Below are positions 1 to 5,948 of a DNA stretch of 8,048 nucleotides, one piece after another. The notes beneath the pieces are model-generated. The model was not told the DNA's origin. It ran no database searches and saw only the letters and a list, made by a program, of their open reading frames with translations. Where the stretch lies: contig JAHIZQ010000163.1 of the NCBI GenBank assembly GCA_018814505.1, positions 1 to 8,048 on the forward strand, written 5' to 3'. Positions within the stretch are counted from its first letter, which is position 1. Every line of letters begins with the position of its first letter. The position numbers and the translations under genes are program-made. Origin of the DNA: Candidatus Omnitrophota bacterium. Its GTDB lineage: Bacteria > Omnitrophota > Gorgyraeia > Tantalellales > Tantalellaceae.

Positions 1-2925
1 TCTCTTGAACAGGTTAAACAGACAAAAATAAAAGCAAAAGAAGAATTTTCTATAAAACATCTGACATATTATTCAACACATGACAAACCTAGTGACGGCA
101 AAGTGCTCAATTCTGACCAAATAGTAATATCTTACTCAGGGAGATTGGTTCCCAAGAAGGTTTCAAAAGAAAGATCTTTTTATGAAGGAAATATTGAGGA
201 GCTTATTAAGCTTGGCGCGCAGGTTGTAATATACGGTAATCAGCAAACAAACAATACGCAAAGTGATGAGTTAGCGGAATATTTTGAGCATTTAACAGAA
301 AAGTTTAAACATAAAAATTATTCCGGTAAACTCATATTTGTGCCGCGGTTTAGTTTAAAAGATGAAAGATGGCTTAAAGCTGTTTCAGATGTTGGAGTGC
401 ATGATTCTGAGCCGAAAAGTGAAGCCGCTGGGTTTACCGAATCCAATGATGCTGTTTGCGGAGGTATTGTAGTCGCGCCCTTAAGAACTGATAATAGGTT
501 TGGTGAAGGCTTGTTTACAGTGCAAGGCATTGAAATGGATCGTGATGTGCCTGGAAAAGGTAATACCGCGACTCCTAAAACAATGACTGCTGAAGGATAT
601 ATGGAAGTTTTTAGAATGCTTCTCGATAAATATAGTAAAGACGAACTTAAATATTATCAGGCAACATCAATACGTCTTAGTCGAGCTTTGGGAGCGAGAA
701 GTAAAGTTGCTGAGGAACTTAGACAAATAAGTTATGATATGTCTAGAAAAAAAGCAAAAGACAAAGCGCGTGAAACAATGGAGGAAATCAGAAAAATGGA
801 ACACGAAACTAAATCATTGTGGGGGCAACTCGTAGTACCGTCTAAAGAAGATGAACCCAAAAAACATTTTGTGTATTACGTCTCAAAACGTATTTTAGAT
901 GGGAAAACAGATAATGCTATAAGACTTTTGTTTACTTCTGAGGAGTTTCAGAATAAAAAGGGGAATTTAGATGTTCTGGCAGAAATATTAAATAATCTTT
1001 TGGAAGTATTTGAAAAGGAACCAAGTGCGCAGGAAAACATTTTGAATTTTACGAAAAGTTTAATAGAGGGAATTGTTGAGTTTTCTGGTAATGACGAAGA
1101 ATCTATTGAAGTCGCGAAAGCTGTACAGATCATGGCGGGTTTAGTCTGGATAATGCCGCGAGGTATGAGGTTTACGACGAATGAAAAAGACATGGTACAA
1201 AATGAAAGGGGTAAAAGCTACATTAACGCGCGAAAACTTCCTGAAGGCATAATCGAAGTTAAAGAAGAAACAAAACCAGGATTATACTGGAGACATATAG
1301 AAGGTGTAGCAAAGATAAAACCAGTAAACATTATGAAGTTTGCTATTCATAACAAAAGACAGTTTGAAAACGCGTCAAAAAAGATAGTAAATTACATAAT
1401 GCTTCATGGCGGCAAAATAATCTCCAAAGATGTAATGAAGGAGATTGAATCGGGAAACTTAAGTAATCCACATGAGACGCTTTTTGTTAACGGTCTGCTG
1501 AGAGGCTCTTTTCAACCGGCAAGTACAGGACCGGGACATTTACAAATAAAAATGGTTAATGGCAAAAGAAAAGGTGTGGTAGATCTCAAAAAGATAAATA
1601 AAGGAAGTTATTTACAGGTAAACGTACGGTATGACAAAAGCGGCAATATGCGGCAAGTAATATGTCAACTAGCAAAACAAGGTGAAATATGTTTTGCTAT
1701 TCCAGGCTGGCGTGATTACATGATAGATATTGAAGGGTATGGATTCGAAGGGTTTAGTGATTTTTCATTTGTAGTTTCTGAAGAAGAAGCGCAGTTATTT
1801 GATTCCAGTTACAGAGAAAGTGACTTGGAAGAAATAGAAAAAGCACTAAAAAATAAAGGAGAAGAAGATTGCGCGCCGTACGGAGCATTAATTTCAAAAA
1901 AAGGACCTCTTTTTATTAAGGCAAATCGAGAAGTTCCTGAAGCAGTTTGGATTGATTCGAAAGCGAAGGATTTCACGAAAATTGCTTTTGACACAATATA
2001 TAAAAACATGTCCCTTGAAGAAAAGAGTAGGAGATGTATTAATGCTTTAGCGCAGTTTTGTAAAAGTGCTAAGAGAGACATGCAACCACTCTGGTATCCG
2101 GATGAGGCAGAAGGATATCTAAAAAAGAACTTTCCTACAGAATTTGAGCCAGCTCCTATTTTTTCACTTGGAATGACAAAAGGTATAGATTCTTTTATAA
2201 GTGATACCAGTGAATGTTTAGCCTCATCAGGCGTTGCGAAACAAAAGACTGATAAACTTATAAGGATTGATGTTGAAACACTTAAAAAAATTAAATCAGA
2301 AGAAGTAAAAGAATTTCTTAAAACAATTCAGAAAACAGAACACTATAATATTCGGCTTTATTCGTCAAAAAATCCTGAACTTGAAATTAATGAAAATGAG
2401 TACAAAGATTTTGACATCAAAAAAGAACCTTTGCCTCGGGAGTTTGAAATGTCCAGGGCGAACACAATCACACTTTTAATGGTTGATAAAGGCGAAGAAT
2501 TTCCTAGTAGTTCGCACAATGTTAAATGGGATAGATTAGGATTTTCCCGAAAAAAAGATAAAAATCCCTTGTTATCAACAATAATTTTACCGGTTGGAGC
2601 TAATTATGATCATACAGGGTTAGCGCGAAGTATATTCTTCGGATTAATTTTGTCTGAAATTGCCGCGAATGATGAGTTGGGTAAAGATAGTAATTTTGTC
2701 GCGGCCTCTTTAGCGCGATTTATGAAACTATATTTGGCACAAGGCGAGGATGCGAAAAGTTTTAATTTGAACTGCGAAGATATCGTCAATTTGGCAAGGG
2801 GTGATGTGGACGCGTTAGTAGCGTCACTAAACAAACTAATTAAAGTGTTACCAATAATGCCTGTCAACGTAAATGAACAGGTTGAAATATATGAACGCGC
2901 TAAAGAAGCTTGGATAAGAGCATAA
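1..2925 (+). CDS. C-terminal part of a very large protein with a glycogen-synthase-like GT-B glycosyltransferase domain (5'-partial)
   Basis: The frame is open from base 1 to the TAA at 2923-2925, so 974 codons are visible and the true start lies upstream. A GTG at 103 is in frame, but the open reading before it argues against it as the start. Bases 127-750 resemble the second Rossmann half of GT5 glycogen/starch synthases. They show GRLVPKK (139-159; family GRLVPQKG), KLGAQVVIYGN (208-240; family LELGAQLVVLG) and, at 421-441, E-A-A-G-F-T-E, which lines up with the E-P-C-G-L-T-Q active-site loop. A hydrophobic V-C-G-G-I-V-V strand follows. A lysine/glutamate-rich helical stretch ends this part near 810. 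From there to the stop I recognise no family. There is a helical segment (about 870-1140), a beta-rich segment (about 1320-1770), a mixed segment, and a compact C-terminal block starting with LPVGANYDHTGLARS (2587-2631) that ends in helices. No signal peptide or membrane segment is seen in the visible part. A sugar-nucleotide-dependent transferase role is inferred; donor and acceptor are unknown. Confidence 0.72.
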   Translation, partial: SLEQVKQTKIKAKEEFSIKHLTYYSTHDKPSDGKVLNSDQIVISYSGRLVPKKVSKERSFYEGNIEELIKLGAQVVIYGNQQTNNTQSDELAEYFEHLTEKFKHKNYSGKLIFVPRFSLKDERWLKAVSDVGVHDSEPKSEAAGFTESNDAVCGGIVVAPLRTDNRFGEGLFTVQGIEMDRDVPGKGNTATPKTMTAEGYMEVFRMLLDKYSKDELKYYQATSIRLSRALGARSKVAEELRQISYDMSRKKAKDKARETMEEIRKMEHETKSLWGQLVVPSKEDEPKKHFVYYVSKRILDGKTDNAIRLLFTSEEFQNKKGNLDVLAEILNNLLEVFEKEPSAQENILNFTKSLIEGIVEFSGNDEESIEVAKAVQIMAGLVWIMPRGMRFTTNEKDMVQNERGKSYINARKLPEGIIEVKEETKPGLYWRHIEGVAKIKPVNIMKFAIHNKRQFENASKKIVNYIMLHGGKIISKDVMKEIESGNLSNPHETLFVNGLLRGSFQPASTGPGHLQIKMVNGKRKGVVDLKKINKGSYLQVNVRYDKSGNMRQVICQLAKQGEICFAIPGWRDYMIDIEGYGFEGFSDFSFVVSEEEAQLFDSSYRESDLEEIEKALKNKGEEDCAPYGALISKKGPLFIKANREVPEAVWIDSKAKDFTKIAFDTIYKNMSLEEKSRRCINALAQFCKSAKRDMQPLWYPDEAEGYLKKNFPTEFEPAPIFSLGMTKGIDSFISDTSECLASSGVAKQKTDKLIRIDVETLKKIKSEEVKEFLKTIQKTEHYNIRLYSSKNPELEINENEYKDFDIKKEPLPREFEMSRANTITLLMVDKGEEFPSSSHNVKWDRLGFSRKKDKNPLLSTIILPVGANYDHTGLARSIFFGLILSEIAANDELGKDSNFVAASLARFMKLYLAQGEDAKSFNLNCEDIVNLARGDVDALVASLNKLIKVLPIMPVNVNEQVEIYERAKEAWIRA

Positions 2926-2928
2926 GCG

Positions 2929-3017
2929 GTAAATAGGGACGTCACCTGTTTATTAAATAATAGAAAGTGAGTAAATAAGTTTTTATATTTTAATAAATGG
3001 GTGACGTCCCTATTTAC
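2929..3017. repeat. 89-base imperfect palindrome with 29-base arms (REP/MITE-like)
   Basis: The left arm (2929-2957) begins GTAAATAGGGACGTCACC. The right arm (2989-3017) is its reverse complement, ending GGTGACGTCCCTATTTAC. Of 29 positions 27 match; the two mismatches are adjacent (TG at 2947-2948 against CA expected from the other arm). The inner 31 bases (2958-2988) are AT-rich and non-coding. Each arm carries a GACGTC core. The element starts three bases after the stop of the upstream gene, and no flanking target-site duplication is visible. Arms of this kind (AAATAGGGAC...GTC...) recall the ends of IS200-like/REP-associated Y1 transposase elements in environmental genomes, but that likeness is from memory. 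Confidence is high for the structure and modest for a mobile origin. Confidence 0.85.
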
Positions 3018-3025
3018 ATTTTTTT
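2929..3025 (+). terminator. Probable intrinsic terminator downstream of the giant gene
   Basis: Transcripts reading past 2925 would fold the long arms (2929-2957 with 2989-3017) into a 29-position stem with one two-base mismatch. The sequence A then TTTTTTT follows at 3018-3025. Stem plus T tract fits a rho-independent terminator, although the stem is longer and the loop (31 bases) larger than usual. On the other strand the stem is followed only by mixed sequence (CGCTTATGC), so the terminator signal is directional. It separates the giant gene from the efflux operon. Confidence 0.55.
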
Positions 3026-3028
3026 GCC

Positions 3029-3057
3029 TTGTAAATGGGTTTAATTCAGGTTATCAT
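3029..3057 (+). promoter_or_regulatory. Candidate sigma70-type promoter of the efflux operon
   Basis: TTGTAA (3029-3034, 4 of 6 to TTGACA) is separated by 17 bases from TATCAT (3052-3057, 5 of 6 to TATAAT). It lies just after the T tract of the preceding terminator-like palindrome and would give a leader of about 60 bases before the ATG at 3126. Position and spacing are good, but such matches are common in AT-rich DNA and the promoter consensus of this organism is unknown. Confidence 0.4.
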
Positions 3058-3125
3058 ATCATCAAAAGTTGTGTTCAATGAATTTTTGAATCTGTATTGG
3101 TAATGATACCGCTTGAAAAAAACTT

Positions 3126-4559
3126 ATGATAAAAAAAACCGCAAAATACATGTTTTTGTTTTTTTATGTGTTCGCGGTTTTTTTTATAGCAGGTTGTCAA
3201 ACGCTTAAAGCTCCGCCAAAACCTGATTCAGAATGGGCCCCGCCAAAATGGGAAAAGACTACAAAAAAACCCGACAAAGTATGGAATTTAATACGTGAAG
3301 AACAAATAACCGCGCAAGGCCCGTTAACTTTGGCAGAACTAGTTGATATTGCTTTTACTAATAATCCGGTTATTCGTAATGCCTGGCAAAAAGCGCGCGC
3401 GCGCGAAGCAGTAGTAAAACAAGCCCAAAGTGAATATTATCCTCAAGCCACAGTTCTAGGAGACATTACCAGACAAAAAAAAGTTGCTACGCGTAAAACG
3501 GAAGATTCCAACAATTACAATTACAGCCCGAAAGCGGTTATTACTTACATGATACTTGATCTTGGCGGTAGAGACGCTTCTGTGCGGCAGGCTACTCAGG
3601 AAGTTATTTCAGCAAATTTTGCGTTTAATAGGACAATTCAGGATTTACTTTTTGATACAGCCAAGGCATATTATAGTTTTTATAGCGCCGAGTCTAATTT
3701 GACGGCGAGGAAAGCTGATGTGGAAGATGCCGCAACCGCTTTAGAAGCGGCTGAACTTAAATTCACCACAGGTTTAGCTTCTAAACTTGACGTGCTTCAG
3801 GCAAAATCCAATTACGAAGACACACTTTATTCTTTGGAAGACGCTAAAGGCAGAGTTTTTACGACAAAAGGCAATTTAGCCGAAACATTAGGGCTTGCGC
3901 CTGATATTGCTCTTGAAATCGCGGTACCGGATGAAAATGTGCCGCTTGGAATTACTTCAGAAAATGTAAGCATGTTAATTGAGTCAGCCTTAAAAGAAAG
4001 ACCTGACATAGCAAGCGCGCGCGCGGCATTATACGCGAAAGAATCTGCGGTTAAAGTCGCGAATTCCGATTTGTGGCCGACATTGAATATTACTGGTTCT
4101 ACGGAAAAGAGATGGTACAGGTTTTGTGGAAACGAAGAAACAAATTGGCAATATCACGATTATTCGGGATATTTCAGTGTTAATTGGGATATCTTTGATG
4201 GGTTTAATAAATACTCAAAACGGCGCGAAGCTCAAGCAGAATTTGACGCGGAACGTGAAAAATTAAAACAGACGGAACTTGGCGCGGCGAGCGATGTGTG
4301 GATTAAATACTATAATCTAAAGACGAATGTTAAGAAACTCATATTTAGTAAATCCTTTCTCGATGCGGCACAAGCATCGCATGATTTAGCCTTGGAAGGG
4401 TACAAGTCTGGCCTTAAAAGCATACTTGATGTTTTGGAAGCGCAAAGTCAGTTGCAGGAGGCAAGAACCAAGCTGGTAGAATCGCAAAAAGATTTATTTG
4501 TGTCATCCGCGGATCTTGCGCGCGCGATGGGTACGATTTCGGTGAAGGATTTGGGATAG
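3126..4559 (+). CDS. TolC-family outer-membrane efflux lipoprotein (RND outer-membrane factor)
   Basis: This 477-residue protein is the exit channel of a tripartite efflux pump: a trimeric outer-membrane barrel with a long periplasmic alpha-helical tunnel. Residues 1-24 form a lipoprotein signal: basic MIKK, a phenylalanine-rich hydrophobic run, and the lipobox I-A-G-C with Cys24 as the lipidated residue. A proline/lysine/tryptophan-rich linker follows (about 27-55, APPK twice). The two internally repeated OEP halves then cover about 67-255 and 278-470. The family repeat signature appears in both: GLASKLDVLQAKS (near 216-228) and GLKSILDVLEAQS (near 429-441). Length is normal for the family. 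ATG 3126 is the first start after the in-frame TGA at 3114-3116. No good Shine-Dalgarno is seen before it (only GAAAAAAACTT). It is the first gene of the efflux operon, whereas in many pumps this gene comes last or lies elsewhere. The codons include three alternating GC tracts. Confidence 0.93.
   Translation: MIKKTAKYMFLFFYVFAVFFIAGCQTLKAPPKPDSEWAPPKWEKTTKKPDKVWNLIREEQITAQGPLTLAELVDIAFTNNPVIRNAWQKARAREAVVKQAQSEYYPQATVLGDITRQKKVATRKTEDSNNYNYSPKAVITYMILDLGGRDASVRQATQEVISANFAFNRTIQDLLFDTAKAYYSFYSAESNLTARKADVEDAATALEAAELKFTTGLASKLDVLQAKSNYEDTLYSLEDAKGRVFTTKGNLAETLGLAPDIALEIAVPDENVPLGITSENVSMLIESALKERPDIASARAALYAKESAVKVANSDLWPTLNITGSTEKRWYRFCGNEETNWQYHDYSGYFSVNWDIFDGFNKYSKRREAQAEFDAEREKLKQTELGAASDVWIKYYNLKTNVKKLIFSKSFLDAAQASHDLALEGYKSGLKSILDVLEAQSQLQEARTKLVESQKDLFVSSADLARAMGTISVKDLG
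3393..3405. repeat. Alternating GC tract (13 bases) inside the TolC-like gene
   Basis: Bases 3393-3405 are a perfect GCGCGC alternation and encode Ala-Arg-Ala-Arg at residues 90-93 in the first periplasmic helix. Similar shorter runs in the same gene lie at 4015-4025 and 4518-4526, each also encoding Ala-Arg-Ala. Such tracts can adopt Z-DNA and are prone to slippage; whether either happens here is not shown. The reading frame is intact. Confidence 0.7.
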
Positions 4560-4561
4560 TA

Positions 4562-4593
4562 CTCATTTTCTTGGGCAACTTCTAAGAAATGAG
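4562..4593 (+). other. Hairpin in the gap between outer-membrane factor and adaptor genes
   Basis: CTCATTTTCTT (4562-4572) pairs with AAGAAATGAG (4584-4593): ten base pairs with one bulged T and an 11-base loop. No T tract follows (ACGGCTAATC), so it is not a convincing terminator. It starts two bases after the TAG of the TolC-like gene and may protect or process the transcript in the 85-base intergenic space. Confidence 0.45.
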
Positions 4594-4632
4594 ACGGCTA
4601 ATCGGTTAAGGGGTAATACCGGATAACTTAAA

Positions 4633-4638
4633 AAGGGG
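4633..4638 (+). promoter_or_regulatory. Ribosome binding site of the adaptor gene
   Basis: AAGGGG lies six bases before the ATG at 4645, within a purine-rich run. It supports this start, and the in-frame TAA at 4624-4626 rules out a longer protein. Confidence 0.6.
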
Positions 4639-4644
4639 AAAACA

Positions 4645-5817
4645 ATGCCGGACAATGAGAAAAAACAATTAGATCTCAATAGAATTTTTCATTATAAGAA
4701 TCTATCCAATCAAAACAGAAAAATTATAATAGGTGTTTGTGTGGCGATATTTGTAGTTACGTCGTTTGTGCAAATGCAAAAACATTTAAACCGGCCTAAA
4801 AAAGAAAAAATTTCTACTCGAACAGTAAAAATTTCTCCGGTGATTAAAAAAAATGTTCCTATTTATATTAATTCTTTTGGAACGTTGGTGTCTCCCGAAG
4901 ATGTTGACATCAAGTCGCAGGTTACTGGAAAGATTAAAGAGGTTTGTTTTGAAGAAGGGCAGAATGTGTTAATAGGAGATCAGCTTTTTATTATTGACCC
5001 GAGTGAATATGAGGCGCATCTTCATAAAGCCGAAGCTACCTTATTGGAAGACGAGGCAGAACTTAAATTAAAAAAGGATATCTTACTTAGAAATGTCGGC
5101 CTTTTGGAAAAAGAGTTAATTTCTCAGCAGGAGTTTGAAAAATATGAAACGGATGTGGCGGTGACCGCGGCTAAGGTTGAAGTTGATAAAGCTGAAATAG
5201 AACTTGCAAAAATCAATTTGCGATATTGTTATATCGTTTCGCCGATTAACGGCGTAACAGGTGTGCGGCAGGTTGATCCGGGAAATATTGTTTCTGCTAA
5301 TACCGGTCCGGTTTTGGTTAATGTGAAGCAGATCGATACACTTTACATGGATTTTACCATTCCGGAAAAAGAGCTCCCAAGGGTCAGAAAAACAATGGCT
5401 GAGGGAATACTGGAAGTTGTGCTTACCGTAACCGGAGACGACACCTCATCTTATACCGGAAAACTTGATTTTCTGGAAAATTCAGTGGATGATAGAACCG
5501 GAAGAGTTTTATTGCGCGCGATAGTTGACAATAAAGATAGGGCTTTATGGCCGGGGCAGTTTGCAAAAGTTCAGCTTATTTTAGGAACAATTAAAAACGC
5601 GGTTCTCGCGCCGTATTCAGCCGTTCAGTTGGGACAAAAGGGAAGTTATCTTTTTGTAATAGACGAACAAAACAAAGCTGAGTTAAAGCTTGTGACTGTA
5701 GGTCAAAAAGAAGAGGATTACATTGTAATTGAAAAAGGGGTGAAGGTAGGTGAAAGAGCTGTAACAACCGGGCAGATGGGGCTTAGGCCCGGGGTGCCGG
5801 TTAAGATTATTGATTAG
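4645..5817 (+). CDS. RND efflux periplasmic adaptor (membrane fusion protein, MdtA/AcrA-type)
   Basis: This 390-residue protein bridges the inner-membrane pump and the outer-membrane channel. A basic cytoplasmic N-terminus precedes one membrane anchor (about 27-43, IIIGVCVAIFVVTSF). There is no lipobox, so it is anchored by the helix rather than by lipid. The barrel-sandwich (lipoyl-like) halves lie at about 86-118 (VDIKSQVTGKIKEV, then GQNVLIGDQLFIIDPSEY) and 194-226 (CYIVSPINGVTGVRQVDPGN). Between them is a short helical hairpin (about 119-193) rich in Glu, Lys, Ala and Leu. The beta-barrel domain (about 232-313) contains NSVDDRTGRVLLRA and LWPGQF, both typical of the family. The membrane-proximal domain runs to the end, with the characteristic GLRPGVPVKI at 379-388. 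Length is normal. It lies 85 bases after the outer-membrane factor gene and 131 bases before the pump gene on the same strand, so cotranscription is likely. Confidence 0.95.
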   Translation: MPDNEKKQLDLNRIFHYKNLSNQNRKIIIGVCVAIFVVTSFVQMQKHLNRPKKEKISTRTVKISPVIKKNVPIYINSFGTLVSPEDVDIKSQVTGKIKEVCFEEGQNVLIGDQLFIIDPSEYEAHLHKAEATLLEDEAELKLKKDILLRNVGLLEKELISQQEFEKYETDVAVTAAKVEVDKAEIELAKINLRYCYIVSPINGVTGVRQVDPGNIVSANTGPVLVNVKQIDTLYMDFTIPEKELPRVRKTMAEGILEVVLTVTGDDTSSYTGKLDFLENSVDDRTGRVLLRAIVDNKDRALWPGQFAKVQLILGTIKNAVLAPYSAVQLGQKGSYLFVIDEQNKAELKLVTVGQKEEDYIVIEKGVKVGERAVTTGQMGLRPGVPVKIID

Positions 5818-5840
5818 CCGGTTATGCCGGTTGGCCGGTC
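5796..5840. repeat. Four clustered copies of GCCGGT(T) across the adaptor stop codon
   Basis: GCCGGTT occurs at 5796-5802, 5817-5823 and 5826-5832, and GCCGGTC at 5834-5840. The first lies in the last codons of the adaptor and the second overlaps its TAG. Spacing is 21, 9 and 8 bases. It may be a short degenerate repeat or a binding site; no function can be assigned. Confidence 0.5.
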
Positions 5841-5849
5841 TATTGATGT

Positions 5850-5880
5850 AGATACAGGTCTTGCCATGTGCCCTGTGTCT
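5850..5880 (+). other. Hairpin upstream of the pump gene
   Basis: AGATACAGG (5850-5858) pairs with CCTGTGTCT (5872-5880): nine pairs, one of them G-U, around a 13-base loop. It is not followed by a T tract, so a terminator is unlikely. It may be part of a structured leader between adaptor and pump. Confidence 0.4.
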
Positions 5881-5892
5881 GTCCGTTAAATT

Positions 5893-5926
5893 AATGCATG
5901 TGAAACGTGTAGCGTGTTTCGTCATT
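5893..5926 (+). other. Second hairpin just before the pump ribosome binding site
   Basis: GAAACGT (5902-5908) pairs with GTGTTTC (5914-5920): seven pairs including two wobble pairs, loop GTAGC. An outer AATG/CATT pairing (5893-5896 with 5923-5926) could extend it across a 5/2 internal loop. It ends eight bases before the Shine-Dalgarno at 5934 and could influence ribosome access. Confidence 0.35.
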
Positions 5927-5933
5927 GTAAAAA

Positions 5934-5938
5934 AAGGA
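5934..5938 (+). promoter_or_regulatory. Ribosome binding site of the RND pump gene
   Basis: AAGGA in a purine run (AAAAAAAGGA) sits ten bases before the ATG at 5949, at the long end of the normal range. The in-frame TAA at 5943-5945 fixes ATG 5949 as the most upstream possible start. Confidence 0.6.
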
Positions 5939-5948
5939 TTAATAAAAT

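Noticed and set aside
103..105. GTG at 103 as start of the giant gene
   Set aside because: The frame is open back to base 1 and encodes plausible protein leading into the GT-B half-domain. A start here would begin right at a Rossmann strand.
318..2081. Three short reverse-strand open frames (318-530, 948-1193, 1809-2081)
   Set aside because: All lie opposite the continuous + strand giant gene and show no motif or ribosome binding site supporting them.
2610..2945. 111-codon reverse-strand open frame over the end of the giant gene
   Set aside because: It overlaps the well-formed C-terminal block of the + strand gene and begins inside the left arm of the palindrome. It shows no recognisable motif.
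3827..4009. 60-codon reverse-strand open frame
   Set aside because: It is antisense to the TolC-like gene between its two OEP halves and has no support of its own.
4562..4593. Hairpin as a terminator between channel and adaptor genes
   Set aside because: No T tract follows, and the genes belong to one functional complex, so a terminator here is not supported.
5683..5925. 80-codon reverse-strand open frame covering most of the adaptor-pump gap
   Set aside because: Its translation is rich in His, Asn and Arg without domain features, and half of it is antisense to the adaptor. The gap is better described by its repeats and hairpins.
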